Source: Daucus carota subsp. sativus
Lineage: Eukaryota > Streptophyta > Magnoliopsida > Apiales > Apiaceae
DNA: 64,000 nt
NCBI RefSeq assembly: GCF_001625215.2
Contig: NC_030382.2
Location: forward strand, 31,048,610 to 31,112,609
Reading direction: 5' to 3'
How positions within the stretch are numbered: the stretch's first letter is position 1; the number at the start of each line of letters is the position of its first letter. This document shows, one piece after another, positions 1-9,706 of this stretch. Both the position numbers and the translations under genes were made by a program. Below the pieces are notes generated by a model, which ran no database searches, was not told the DNA's origin, and worked only from the letters and a program-made list of their open reading frames with translations.

Positions 1-289
1 AAAAAGAGTGAGGATTTGAACCCATAACCTTTGGTCATGTGAAGATGTGGGGAATGAGCCTAAATTGGTCCAACTGTGTAAAAATAAGATTAACTTGGAA
101 GTGACTAATAAGTTGGATATTGAGTACGAGGACATAGATAAAAAATTCAATTAATTAAATATAATTTGTTCACTGACTGCACAAACATCAATGATATCTT
201 TTTGAATGTAACTTTTGGTATTACCTTGTTCTTTATTACATCTTGTAAGTTTTATTATTAATAAGATTACCCTACCTAATAAAACTTAA

Positions 290-594
290 TGTTGTGTTTG
301 GTTGGGGTGAATGATTCCGGAAGGAATGGAATGAAAAATGAACTATCTTATGGACAATTGTTAAGAAATTTCATTCCTTCCTCCATTCCATTCCTTACAT
401 CATGTTCTAGATATCACACCTTCAATTTGAGATGAAATGCTCCATTCTCTCCTATCCTCAATTTCTTCTCAAATCTCATCATAGCAATTTTGCACTACCT
501 CAAATTTTTTCAAAATCTTCCCATCTCTATTAGTACAAAGTATTTTTACTCATTCCATTCCATTCCATTCCATTCTCCCCAACCAAACACAACA
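290..594. mobile_element. Tourist-like MITE, copy 1
   Basis: A 305-bp element with terminal inverted repeats TGTTGTGTTTGGTTGGGG and its complement, flanked on both sides by TAA (287-289 and 595-597). A 3-bp TAA/TTA duplication is the mark of PIF/Harbinger (Tourist) elements. The inside is CATTCC-rich and has no coding capacity. A related copy lies at 38967-39255. Confidence 0.85.
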
Positions 595-600
595 TAAGAG

Positions 601-950
601 TATTAAATTAGAGCTTACAGTTGTTTTTCTAAGTGACAAGTAACTTTTTATAGGGTGTTAGCCCTGAATATCCAAATTTAGGAGATTAATGCCCCAAATA
701 TCAACATACCGGATATATGACCCTGCTTGCCATTTAGTGACGCTCACCGTGTAGCGTTTTGGTTAAAAAACCAAAACGCTACATCGCGTAGCGTTTTAAG
801 TTTTTTTTTTCCAAAAAAATGAAAACACTATTCAGAGTCACGTTTATGCTTTTAGTACATGAAGTGAAAGTGGGCTGGGCCTTCCAAAAACGCTAGACGC
901 ACTAGCATCTAGCTTTATTTTATTTTTTGTTTAATTAACTTTTTTTAATT
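601..950. repeat. AT-rich repeat with a perfect 14-bp hairpin
   Basis: No gene is seen. At 751-782 there is a perfect hairpin: GTAGCGTTTTGGTT, a four-A loop, then the exact complement, followed by another TAGCGTTTT. The flanking text (about 655-720, 'gccctgaatatcc', 'gccccaaatatc') resembles stretches at 4430-4690, 8070-8150 and 33530-33600, so this looks like a dispersed repeat family built around short palindromes. Confidence 0.5.
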
Positions 951-1556
951 GGTTTCTCGGCTTTCGGGTCTTCGGCCCTAAAGCCTCGAATTAATTAGGG
1001 TTTAAGCTCAAGTGTTTAGGGCCTTTAGGCCCTAAACCTTCAATCCTAAACCCTAATCGTCAGTCAATTTAATTTTCAAGTATAAATTAATCATTCCAAA
1101 ACCCAAATATAAACCCTAAATGTTAACGATTGTTAATTTACTTTTTCAACTGGTTTCTCGGCTTTCGGGCCTTCGGCCCCAAAGCCTCGAATAATTAGGG
1201 TTTAGGCTCGAGTGTTTAGGGCCTAAAGGCCCTAAAACCTCAATCCTAAACCCTAACCGTCAGCCAATTTAATTTCAAGTATAAATTAATCATTTTAAAA
1301 CCCAGTTTGTGAACCCTAAAGTATTAATAACCGTTAATTTACGTTTCAATTATTACTTTATTAGGCTGATTTCTCGGCTTTAGGATCTCACGGCCCAAAA
1401 GCCTCAAATTAATTAGGGTTTAGGCTCGAGGGTATCCTAAACCCTAACCGTCAGCCAATTTAATTTCAAGTATAAATTAATCATTCTAAAGCCCAAATAT
1501 GAACCCTAAAATATTAACGACTATTAATTTACGTTCCAATTATTACTTTATTATGT
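951..1556. repeat. Three tandem units of about 200 bp with telomere-like motifs
   Basis: Three diverged copies start at 951, 1152 and 1368, each opening with TTTCTCGGCTTT and continuing through 'aattagggttta', a GGGCCTTTAGGCCC-type palindrome (in the first two), 'aatcctaaaccctaa', 'gtataaattaatcatt' and 'aaccctaaa'. Periods are about 201 and 216 bp; copy three has lost the central palindrome. Each unit has several TTTAGGG/CCCTAAA words, the plant telomere repeat, but scattered rather than in a run. Confidence 0.85.
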
Positions 1557-1985
1557 TACCAAAATTAATTTTAAAAAGAAAAAAGAGAAAAAAAACATGC
1601 AATGCAACATAATATTGTGTTCATAGTCTTAGTCTGTTGTTACAAAAGATGCAACACGACTTGCCGTCTCTTTTTGGTAAATAGGGGCCATCTTTTTGAG
1701 TTATGTTATTTGGGGCATTTTAACTCTAAATTACGATATTATTGGCCATTTTTCCTTTTTATAAGGCAAGGCAAACAGGCTACTACAATGTGAACAAATA
1801 GTCGACCCACTTCTTCTAATTCTTAAGACACCAATCCTTGATCATAAATACGTGAATTTATCCATTAACGTAAACAGCGACCATGCTCCCAAAAATACGA
1901 AATGACAAATTACAGTTCTAGCGAGGGTGTACAGTTTATTGGGTCAATTTCTCTATCAACACCTAATGCTCATACCCCGTGGTCA
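1557..1985. other. Intergenic, no feature recognised
   Basis: AT-rich sequence. The stretch about 1676-1750 ('ataggggccatc', 'tttggggcatttt') looks like the far edge of the repeat that starts near 655. A short plus-strand open frame at 1602-1793 shows no protein features. Confidence 0.4.
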
Positions 1986-2104
1986 CTAACTAGCTCCAAT
2001 TCCCATCCAATTTACCCCATAACAAACTCCTACTGACATATATAAACTTAAGCAAATGAAAAAAAAAATCATCATTAGTAAAGTATTGCCCGACAACAGC
2101 AAAC

Positions 2105-2580
2105 CTGATTTCTTCAAAAGGTAACACAACGCACTCACGTACGAACCAACATAGTTGCGGTGCTCAGGATCCAATTTCTCGCTCCAGTCAATTTCCTATT
2201 AGAACACAGTCAACACAGCTTGATATATATCAACACCTTCCAATATTATACTTGCAAAACTAGTATTTCCACATTTCACACACACACATAACACACTTGC
2301 TTCTCAACTCTTTATCTCAAAAAGCGCAAACGAAACACATGTGCTGCATATATATATCATATTCTGTGAGCTCAAACTGAACTTGAATATAAAAAACGAT
2401 GAGATATAATAGAGATACATGTGCTACCTTAGTGGACTGTGGAAAAGCGTCGAGAAGCGAGAAGAAGAGAGTGGACGGAGATGAAGGAGTTAAACACAGA
2501 ATGCAGTCGAACATTGCCGGAATGGCAGCCGGAGGAACTCGCCGGAAACTATTAAGTAGAGAATCAATTGAAGTCTCCAT
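2105..2580 (-). CDS. Unidentified conserved plant protein, first two exons only
   Basis: Two exons on the minus strand join in phase. Exon 1 (2580..2428, 51 codons) starts METSIDSLLNSFRR and contains VPPAAIPAMFDCIL; it ends AAG|GTAGCA. Exon 2 (2195..2105) follows a TAG acceptor and reads EIDWSEKLDPEHRNYVGSY then ALCYLLKKS, ending CAG|GTTTGC. The start was chosen because the upstream MLLKLKQ extension looks like leader. The style (helical, PxxxPAMFDCIL, ...HRNYV..ALCxLLKKSG) reminds me of a conserved plant protein that I cannot name. No third exon is visible towards position 1, where only repeats lie, so the gene is either broken or continues across a long intron beyond the window. Confidence 0.55.
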
Positions 2581-2771
2581 TGCAAACACTGTAATTTGCT
2601 TCAATTTTAGCAACAAATAATACTTTTGCCCAATTCCTACAGCACGTATGTCCGTTTGTATAAACCCTATATATAATTTTAAGGGTTTTATGTCATACTA
2701 CTGAATTCTTTGATTTTGCTATTGTGTCCCTCCACTTTAATTTATTTATGATATTTTCCTTGAATCTGACA

Positions 2772-4378
2772 ATTTGGTACACGACACGAAAAATTTGGGT
2801 TTGATTTTAAATATTCGGTACACGAACACGAAAGTATAAGAACATGAAAAATACACGTTATATTTGGTGTCGGGTTCGGTTTTTAATACAAGTACACGGA
2901 CGACACGAAAGTACACGAACTAAATAAATAAATAAAAATTTTAAAAAAATATTATACTTATTAATTATATAATTTTTAATCAAATTTTAAGTTAATATTG
3001 TATACAAGTAACAAAAAGATATTATCTAAATTGAAAATATGAGCTGGCCCGCAACATATGACTTTAGGGTTTCTTTTTCTATCTTAACATCGTATATACT
3101 CATTTATTAGCGTTAGCCGCCTTCCTTCCTCAACTCAGACTCTCTCCACTTCCTCTCTACTTTCTCGATTCGTTAGCTTACTCCGGCCATGGAAGGAGAA
3201 ACAAATACACATATCTCCTGTAATTGATTATCTTCTTTATCTCATACTCCTATGTTAAATTGTATCTTTGTTTTATTTGATTTCTTTTTAATTACTTCTT
3301 TTCAGGTGTATGATTCACTCAGTGTAGATGAAGAAGATGTTCGAGTTCCTGAAAAAATGAATACAACTACCACAAGCGAAAAGATTTCTACTCATGAGTC
3401 GGTGCAGAGTCAAGACACCAAAGCTGATGGCGAAAAAGTGGTTAACAAAAAAAAGGCGCTTCAAGTGTTAGGCTACATTTGAAGAATTACCACCGCTCCC
3501 CAATGATTCCACATCTCGGTCCAGATGCAAGAAGTGCGATTGTATGTGTGCCTATAGATATGAAAATGGGACCGGGAATATGCTAAAACATCAAAAGATC
3601 TGTCAAAACGGTGTTGATATAAGGTAGATGGTAATGGGCAGCAGTAGTGGAGGACTCACGGTACGTAATGGTATGTTCGATCCGAAAATCTTTAGGGATT
3701 TAGTTACCAGTGCTATGATAAGACATAATTTACCACTTAAGTTTGTTGAATATGAGGGAATAAGGGAAGCCTTCTTATATGCACACCCACAAGCTACACT
3801 AGTCAGTAGAAATACTTTAAGAGCTGATATTTTAGCTTGTTACAAATCTGAAAGAAAGAAGTTGTTTAATATGTTGCAAAATTTTAGTGGTAGAGTTTGC
3901 TTGACTTCCGATCAATAGACTTCAGTAGCAACAGATGGTTACATTACACTTACTACTCATTTTATAACTGATGATTGGGTCTTGCATAAGAAGTTGCTAA
4001 ATTTTTCGTATTTTCCATCACCTCATACCGGGATCACTATTTATGACAAAATGTATAAGATGTTATGTGAACGGGGGCTTGATTTTAAGTTATTTAGCAT
4101 TACCTTGGATAATGCTTCTAGTAACGAAGCATTTGTGAACACTTTGAAAGTAATAGATTTATTATGTGAAAAACGTGTACTTTCGTGTACAAGTGTGTCC
4201 TAAAATATTCGTGTATACTTCATTCTGGAGTACACGGAAACTTTTCGTGTATAGTTCATGTTGACATGAAAATATATGGTTCGTGTACGTGTTCCAGAAC
4301 TGGTACACGAAACCGAAATAGTTCGGGTTTGGGTTTAGGGTGCTTGACACGAAAACACGAAAGTACACGACACGAAAT
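2772..4378 (+). mobile_element. Decayed hAT-superfamily DNA transposon
   Basis: The ends (about 2772-2940 and 4185-4378) are dense in short ACACGAA/TTCGTGT words in both orientations, the subterminal repeat pattern of Ac/hAT elements, with 'tacacgacacgaaa' near each end. The inside encodes remnants of a hAT transposase (next entry). Exact termini and an 8-bp target duplication could not be fixed by eye, so the borders are approximate. Confidence 0.7.
3306..4180 (+). pseudogene. hAT transposase remnant (BED finger plus part of the core)
   Basis: After an intron-like TTTCAG the frame reads VYDSLSVDEEDV; following a frame change near 3465 comes ELPPLPNDSTSRSRCKKC and later NMLKHQKIC, a BED-type zinc finger (C-x2-C ... 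H-x4-C). A TAG at about 3626 interrupts the frame. Then come NLPLKFVEYEGIR and FSGRVCLTSDQ, a TAG where hAT proteins normally have Trp (3916-3918), then TSVATDGYITLTTHF, ITLDNASSNEAF: the conserved T-D-x-W-T-S and LDNASxN regions of plant RICESLEEPER-like transposases. The C-terminal dimerisation domain is absent. With one frameshift, two stops and a lost C-terminus it cannot make active transposase. Confidence 0.85.
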
Positions 4379-4429
4379 TTTCCCCACAAACAAGACTAAA
4401 TGACAAAAACTTACAAGTCAGTTTAAACA

Positions 4430-4692
4430 AACAAGGGTGTTGGCTCCAAAATGTCACTGTTTAGCGTCAAGCGACTTCTATTATTATTTTTTGAAAAAAT
4501 GGTCTTTACTGTCATTTCAAAACGCAATTTCATGTGGTGTTTAAAAAAACGCAACTTCAAGTTGTGTTTCCCTCAGAAAATTAAAACACAACATTATATT
4601 GCGTTTTGAAGTGATAATCAAGACCATTTTTCCATAAAATGATATTGAGGCCCAGTTATCTTAAAATAGTGACATTTGGGATCTTTTCTCAA
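4430..4692. repeat. Non-coding repeat with weak inverted ends
   Basis: Starts 'gggtgttggctccaaaatgtcac' and ends 'gtgacatttgggatcttttctc', so the ends are imperfect inverted repeats. Inside are inverted AAAACGCAA/TTGCGTTTT words (about 4518-4606). It resembles the repeat at 655-790 in layout, not in exact sequence. Confidence 0.5.
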
Positions 4693-4741
4693 CAAATAAA
4701 GGGTTTTATATCAAACTGGTCACCCATTTCGCTCAACTAAC

Positions 4742-5151
4742 GGGGGTGTATTCGATTGGGATTTTAATGGATTGTTTTTAGTTTATGAATTTTAATGGAT
4801 TGTATGTGATTTTGATTTTGTGCGGATTCTTGATAAAATGTCGCAGAGTTGATAGGATTTAGGCACAATACTTCAAAATCCCATTGATTTTGGTGGGATT
4901 TCAAAAAACTTAAAATACACTGAAGAATGCTCCAAAATCCATCATTTTATGAAATCTAAAAAAATCCATCAGCATTTGAATACCATCAGATTTTAATGGA
5001 TTTTAAACAATCCCAATTGAATACCATCAGATTTTAAAGCATAATTTAAAATCTCAATTGAATACCACCAGATTTTGTAGCATGATTTAAAATCTCAATT
5101 GAATACCTCAAGATTTTAATGGATTTCAAACAATCCCAATCGAATACCCCT
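4742..5151. mobile_element. MITE with an internal 43-bp tandem array
   Basis: The left end GGGGTGTATTCGATTGGG is matched in inverse by the right end CCCAATCGAATACCCC. From about 4970 to 5150 a unit of about 43 bp ('gattttaatgga..caatcccaattgaataccatca') is repeated about four times with drift, each unit ending in the same text as the terminal repeat. No coding capacity; target duplication not clear. Confidence 0.75.
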
Positions 5152-5189
5152 GGATTTCATGAATGAAAAAAAATGCTTTAAAATCCCAA

Positions 5190-5700
5190 TCCAATACACA
5201 GGGTCTAGGTCTAGCTCAAGAGACAGTGTGCCTAAATTAAATTTATTTGATAAGACTAAGGTCAGTTACCATAACCGTAATGACCTCGAGCACTCTGCAA
5301 CAAGTTGTGGAAAACCCAAAGCGGCTCTTGTGAAAGAGAAATCCACTTCCGATGAGAAGAAGAACTCATACAAAGATCTGAAGAAGGAAAATGAAAGGTT
5401 GAAAGCGAAATTGAAAGCAATGGTAGCTAAACATAAAGGAAGGGTTTACATTGATGAGGGAAGAAGCTGGGATGATGCTAACTTTGACGAGGAACCTGTC
5501 CAGAGCAATTATGCATATGCACTCATGGCAGACACGATAGAGGAATCTTCATCTCAAGACATAGGAAAAAGAAGCAAAATCGTGTAGGTTCTTGATAGTG
5601 GTTGTTCATGACATACAACAGAAAGCAAGTCCCTGCTCACGAATGTGGTTATGAGAACTGGCCCGGTTGTAGTCTTTCACAACCATTACCTGTAATCTAA
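5190..5700 (+). pseudogene. Ty1/copia gag-protease fragment
   Basis: The frame carries a lysine-rich coiled stretch (KDLKKENERLKAKLKAM) followed by an acidic segment with YALMADTIEESSSQD, then, after a stop at 5585, VLDSGCS and ESKSLLTNVV. This is the gag tail plus the D-S-G active-site region of a copia retropepsin; 'LDSGCSxH.T..KSLL' is characteristic. An additional stop replaces a residue right after the DSGCS. No zinc knuckle, integrase or reverse transcriptase is seen. It abuts the MITE at 4742-5151, which may have truncated the 5' part. Confidence 0.75.
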
Positions 5701-6145
5701 ACTATAACCATGTTGTTACATGAGTCAAGCATCTCTGCTTTTGTTTCATCAACCACTGATTTGGGCACATTACTAGTAACGAACCCAATCTTTCGTTTTG
5801 AGGCTAGGTTCATCACCAAGAGTGGTAGTCAGCTAAGCCTTGCAGCTTTTCAACTTGAATAGATGTTGCATTACCAGAAGGGTGGAGAAATAGATGATTT
5901 AACATATCCTGATAAGAACATCTAGTTGATGTAGTCATTGGTTGAAGTGTGAAGGATGACAGAGAAAAGGGGATCTGATAGAGAATGAAAGAGATGTGGA
6001 TGGGATAATATTGAGTGAAAGATTGATATGCAAGGAAAAATGTTCTGATACCATGATGATAATAGAACTTTTAAAAATAAAAAAGTGATTTATGATATAG
6101 AAAGAAACCATTCATAGATAGGAAGGCTAAAATATTTATTATCAC
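5700..6145. other. Degraded retrotransposon-like sequence
   Basis: No frame. At about 6043-6056 'tctgataccatgatg' is the reverse of the TGGTATCAGA primer-binding text common in plant copia elements (initiator Met tRNA), so remnants of a second, oppositely oriented element may be present. Confidence 0.35.
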
Positions 6146-6247
6146 TGCAAAAATATACCTGAATGGTTGAATACATCGGCATTTCCTCTGATATATTGCA
6201 AAAATATACCTGAATGGTTGAATACATCGGCATTTCCTCTGATATAT
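6146..6247. repeat. Perfect tandem duplication, 51 bp x 2
   Basis: 6146-6196 and 6197-6247 are the same 51-bp text, beginning tgcaaaaatatacctgaatg and ending ctctgatatat. The two copies are identical, so the duplication is recent or the assembly doubled it. Confidence 0.9.
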
Positions 6248-6757
6248 AGTAGACTATGAGATGGATACTGGCTGACAAAAGAGTGCACACGGATCTTAAC
6301 AACTATTGTGCTAACCTTATTCATAATTTCATTTTGCATGTGTTCCCTCAATAAAAGTGGTGTGTCATTATTTTCGAGTATTTTTATATTGTAATTAGAC
6401 GTTAGATTAGGTGGACAAATATTGACATTTGTTATCTTAAGTTCTTTCCATGAATAGAATTTTGTATTTTTGTAAAAATAAGTACAGTTACCTGACTCGG
6501 GACTTATCGAGGTTTAGAGCATATCCTAACATGACTGGACAAAATGTTTGGCCACAGCTGTCTTCAATCCCCTAAGTCTTTCGCTCAAATTCAATATAAC
6601 ATGTCAAAAATAATATTTAAAAATTTCACAAACTCAAATGCTAGAAGGCCCGTGTATAAAATTATAGTCAAATTTGATATTTGTTTAACTTCTGAAATGC
6701 CATACAAGCTATGATCATATTAAAATAATATATATTACTAATAACAATTTTAAAATA
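6248..6757. other. Intergenic, nothing recognised
   Basis: AT-rich spacer with no coding frame, RNA gene or clear repeat ends. Confidence 0.4.
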
Positions 6758-6759
6758 TA

Positions 6760-7009
6760 CTCCCTCCGTCCCTCTCATTTCTTTACAATTTTTTTATACT
6801 GCCCGACACGCATTTCAAGACACATATAAAACATAGTTGTAGAACTTATTTTTTAAAAATTTCTTTTTTGTATAAAAATATGAACATCAAACTTTTATTC
6901 AAAAGGAAAAAAATTCAAAATAATTTATCAAATTACATTTTATAAGAGTATTAGAATGCATGCCGAGCCTCCGTCCCCCAATGTAAACAAATGAGGGGGA
7001 CGGAGGGAG
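6760..7009. mobile_element. Stowaway MITE
   Basis: 250 bp with ends CTCCCTCCGTCCCTCTCATT and the inverse, flanked by TA (6758-6759, 7010-7011). Stowaway elements are Tc1/mariner-derived and insert at TA. Confidence 0.9.
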
Positions 7010-7133
7010 TAGTAAATTTTATCATAACATATCACCTTACAAATTGAGCAAATTTTACATAATCATTTTATATTATTTTAACCAACCAATTTAGCTAACA
7101 TCGCTAGAATGCTCTAAATATCATAAAGTATTA

Positions 7134-7355
7134 CTCCCTTTGTCCGACTACATTGTTTATATTTGGTACATAGGAGTTGGAACATATTTTAAACACATTT
7201 CAAGACTTTTGTTAAATATAATTTATGAAATTATCTTTAAATTCTTTTCTTTTGAATAAACATTTAATATCTAAATTATAAACTATGTTCTGTAGAATCT
7301 TAAAATACGTGTCAAGTAATGAAAAAAATTATAACGAAATGAGTGGCAGAGGGAA
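7134..7355. mobile_element. Diverged Stowaway MITE
   Basis: Left end CTCCCTTTGTCCG after TA; right end 'gagtggcagagggaa' before TA. The ends have drifted, so this is an older copy than its neighbours. Confidence 0.65.
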
Positions 7356-7549
7356 TATATAATAATTTGTTGAACACTTAGGATATTATGATTTGATGAT
7401 GATGGTGATGATGATATGCTAATTTTAAGATATAACGAGCCTCATTGGAACACAACATCTTCCGGATTGAGCAAATTTTTTATATTATTTAACAAACCAA
7501 TTTAGCTAATAATATTGGAATTCTATAAAATATCATAAAATATTATATA

Positions 7550-7790
7550 CTCCCTCTGTCCCTCTCATTTCTTTATACTTTTTTGCATTTCTCGACACGC
7601 ATTTTAAGGTGCATATAAAACATAGTTCCATAATATTTTTTTTCAAATTTTTTTTTGTATAAAAGTTTAGATACTAAATTTTTATTCAGAAAAAAAAAAT
7701 TCAAAAATAATTTATCAAACTCTATTTTATGAGAGCATTAGAATGCGAACTCCGTCCTCCAATGTAAATAATTGAGGGGGACGGAGGGGA
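7550..7790. mobile_element. Stowaway MITE
   Basis: 241 bp, ends CTCCCTCTGTCCCTCTCATT and inverse, flanked by TA on both sides. Same subfamily as the element at 6760-7009: both contain 'gacacgcatttta/caag' and 'tgtataaaa'. Confidence 0.85.
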
Positions 7791-7812
7791 TAGCAATTTG
7801 TTGAACATGTAT

Positions 7813-7920
7813 GACATTGCGGGGTTACATTGATAAGCTATATTTTTTTTTAAAATAATATATGTTTGACATTGCGGGGTTACATTGATAAACTATATTT
7901 TTTTAAAAAAATAGTATATT
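7813..7920. repeat. Tandem duplication, about 55 bp x 2
   Basis: GACATTGCGGGGTTACATTG begins at 7813 and again at 7868, each followed by 'ataa(g/a)ctatattttttt'. Near-identical copies directly beside the Stowaway element at 7550-7790. Confidence 0.8.
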
Positions 7921-8523
7921 ATCATTATTTTAATTTTTTATTACTAAATTATACTATTTGAATGTGGTAAGATGTGAAAGGTCTCTGACTATAATTATAG
8001 AAAATGTTGAAATTCATTTACATAATATCAATAATTTTTATTTATAATATTTTAAGAGTTTTGTTTGGGGGTTGGCCCTCAGTATCACTGTATCTAGCAT
8101 TAATGTCTTAAATATCATAATTTGAAAAATGCCCTCAAATATCATTTTGAAAAGGAATCTCCTCTTTGATCTTTGTTATTAATAATGTTACATTTTATGA
8201 CCAAAAAAATGTAATTACAATTCTTTGAATTGTTTTTGAATAAAAATATCTGTAACTATATATTTTAATTCGTACTATTAGTACTTACATATTGAGTTCC
8301 GTAAGAATCGTACTTCCCTTTGTCGATGGAGTATCCAAAGTAAAGAGAATCAATTGAACACTGAGATATCTTATTTTTGGTAGAACTGGAATGATCTTTC
8401 CATTATTATACATTCGTTTGTGCTGTCAAAATACATATGAAAAATATTGACCACCAAAGCTTACAAACTTCATAGTGGTACAGTGGTAACAGTATATATT
8501 AATTCGTTCATCCAATCTCAACT
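7921..8523. other. Intergenic and 3' flank of the lipid-transfer-like gene
   Basis: Very AT-rich. 8070-8150 ('ttggccctcagtatcac', 'atgccctcaaatatc') resembles the dispersed repeat at 655-720. The last part is probably the 3' UTR of the gene at 8524-9305. Confidence 0.4.
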
Positions 8524-9305
8524 TCAGTAGGACTTGATACCTGCAAACAAAAACATTTAAGGTTTAGCAAATTTCATATCGTCTATGGTCTTCGGTTCGA
8601 TTTTGGCTCATCCGAAGAATTTATTAAAACATATACTCGCTTGTGATGTTATAAATCATATTTGTCAAAAAAAATAATAATATTTATAATGTTCAACAAG
8701 TGAAAATTTATGGATAATCATATGACGGATTCTTTGTTCACTTTTCCTTCAGAGACATGAGTATGAACACTTTAATATTTTTCTTAAATAAAAAAATATG
8801 AATACTTTGATATTTATCTTAGATAAAAATTCTGATATTTATCTTAAATAAAAATATGTAACAAAATATTATCGAGTCTAAATACATATATATGTGTGAC
8901 CTCACACTTATAACCGAGTCCGGATTCACGTCAAATATTACGGGGAGAGAGGGAGAGATATGACTTACTTCCACACTTGAAGTGACGAGGAACCTTTCTC
9001 CCGCAAGACTTGACCATAGCGATAGCGCGGTTAACATCAATGAGAGCAGCCACCTTGGGAGTGATCGCAGGGCAAATACACTCCACATGGCTCACTTTCA
9101 CTCGCTTGCAACACGCTGCTGAAGGCTTCTTCCCGTCCATAACCGCAGACTTGCATGCACTCACCGCAAGCCTCAACTCCTCCCTGCACTCACTCGCGCT
9201 GCTCTTTTTGGCACTCACTGTTTTCACTTCCCAGCTTCCCAACAAGATTAAGCTCACCACCACCATCACAGTCCAGATCAGCCTAAACACATTAATACAC
9301 CCCAT
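8524..9305 (-). CDS. Secreted eight-cysteine lipid-transfer-like protein
   Basis: Two exons: 9305..8969 and 8540..8524, giving 117 aa. Residues 1-31 are a signal peptide (hydrophobic WTVMVVVSLILLGSW), so the product is secreted. The mature part has the full eight-cysteine motif of the LTP/2S albumin/bifunctional inhibitor fold: C40, C51, C65-C66, C76-x-C78, then C101 and C111, with ECICPAI as the C-x-C centre. Cysteine spacing fits small nsLTP-like proteins; the ligand is unknown. The donor AA|GTAAGTC splits a Ser codon and the second exon codes only the last residues (SIKSY, then TGA), a known arrangement in plant LTP genes with an intron just before the stop. It is basic (KKVPR-type tail) and transcribed from a TATA box near 9410. 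Family membership is firm, subtype is not. Confidence 0.88.
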
Positions 9306-9409
9306 ATCACTAGATAAATATATGATGTATATTATAACTTGATCTTATTCTATTCTCGCTCGAACGTGTGATTACTCTGAATGCATTCGAATTGGAAACC
9401 TAGAAGCTG

Positions 9410-9420
9410 CAAATATATAG
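9410..9420 (-). promoter_or_regulatory. Probable TATA box of the lipid-transfer-like gene
   Basis: The minus strand reads CTATATATTTG about 105 bp upstream of the ATG at 9305, a plausible TATA box with a short leader. Position inferred only from sequence. Confidence 0.45.
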
Positions 9421-9583
9421 CACCAGGATATGATCATATGATGATCTGGGAACCTACTCTCTAAATAGTGAATCAGGCGTGCCTTTGTTTCTATTTGACT
9501 TTCAACACTTTTCTTTTTGCTAGGTGACTTTCGACACTTGTAATACTAATACCAACTCCGTTGCATTTTTTCAAGAGCTAGTA

Positions 9584-9704
9584 CTCCCTCTCTATGTCCC
9601 CTCATTTGTTTACAGTTTTTTCACACTGCTCGACACGTATTTTAAGGTGTATATGTGTGCCGAGCCTCCGTCCCAATGTAAACAAATGAGAGGGACAGAG
9701 GGAG
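9584..9704. mobile_element. Short Stowaway MITE
   Basis: 121 bp with inverted ends CTCCCTCTxTGTCCC / GGGACAGAGGGAG flanked by TA (9582-9583, 9705-9706). It looks like an internal-deletion derivative of the 250-bp subfamily, retaining 'gctcgacacgtattttaagg' and 'gccgagcctccgtccc'. It lies in the upstream region of the lipid-transfer-like gene. Confidence 0.85.
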
Positions 9705-9706
9705 TA

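Noticed and set aside
951..1556. Interstitial telomere tract
   Set aside because: TTTAGGG words are scattered in a longer unit, not in head-to-tail runs.
9010..9342. 110-codon plus frame opposite the lipid-transfer-like gene
   Set aside because: Antisense shadow; the minus strand has signal peptide, eight cysteines and proper splice sites.
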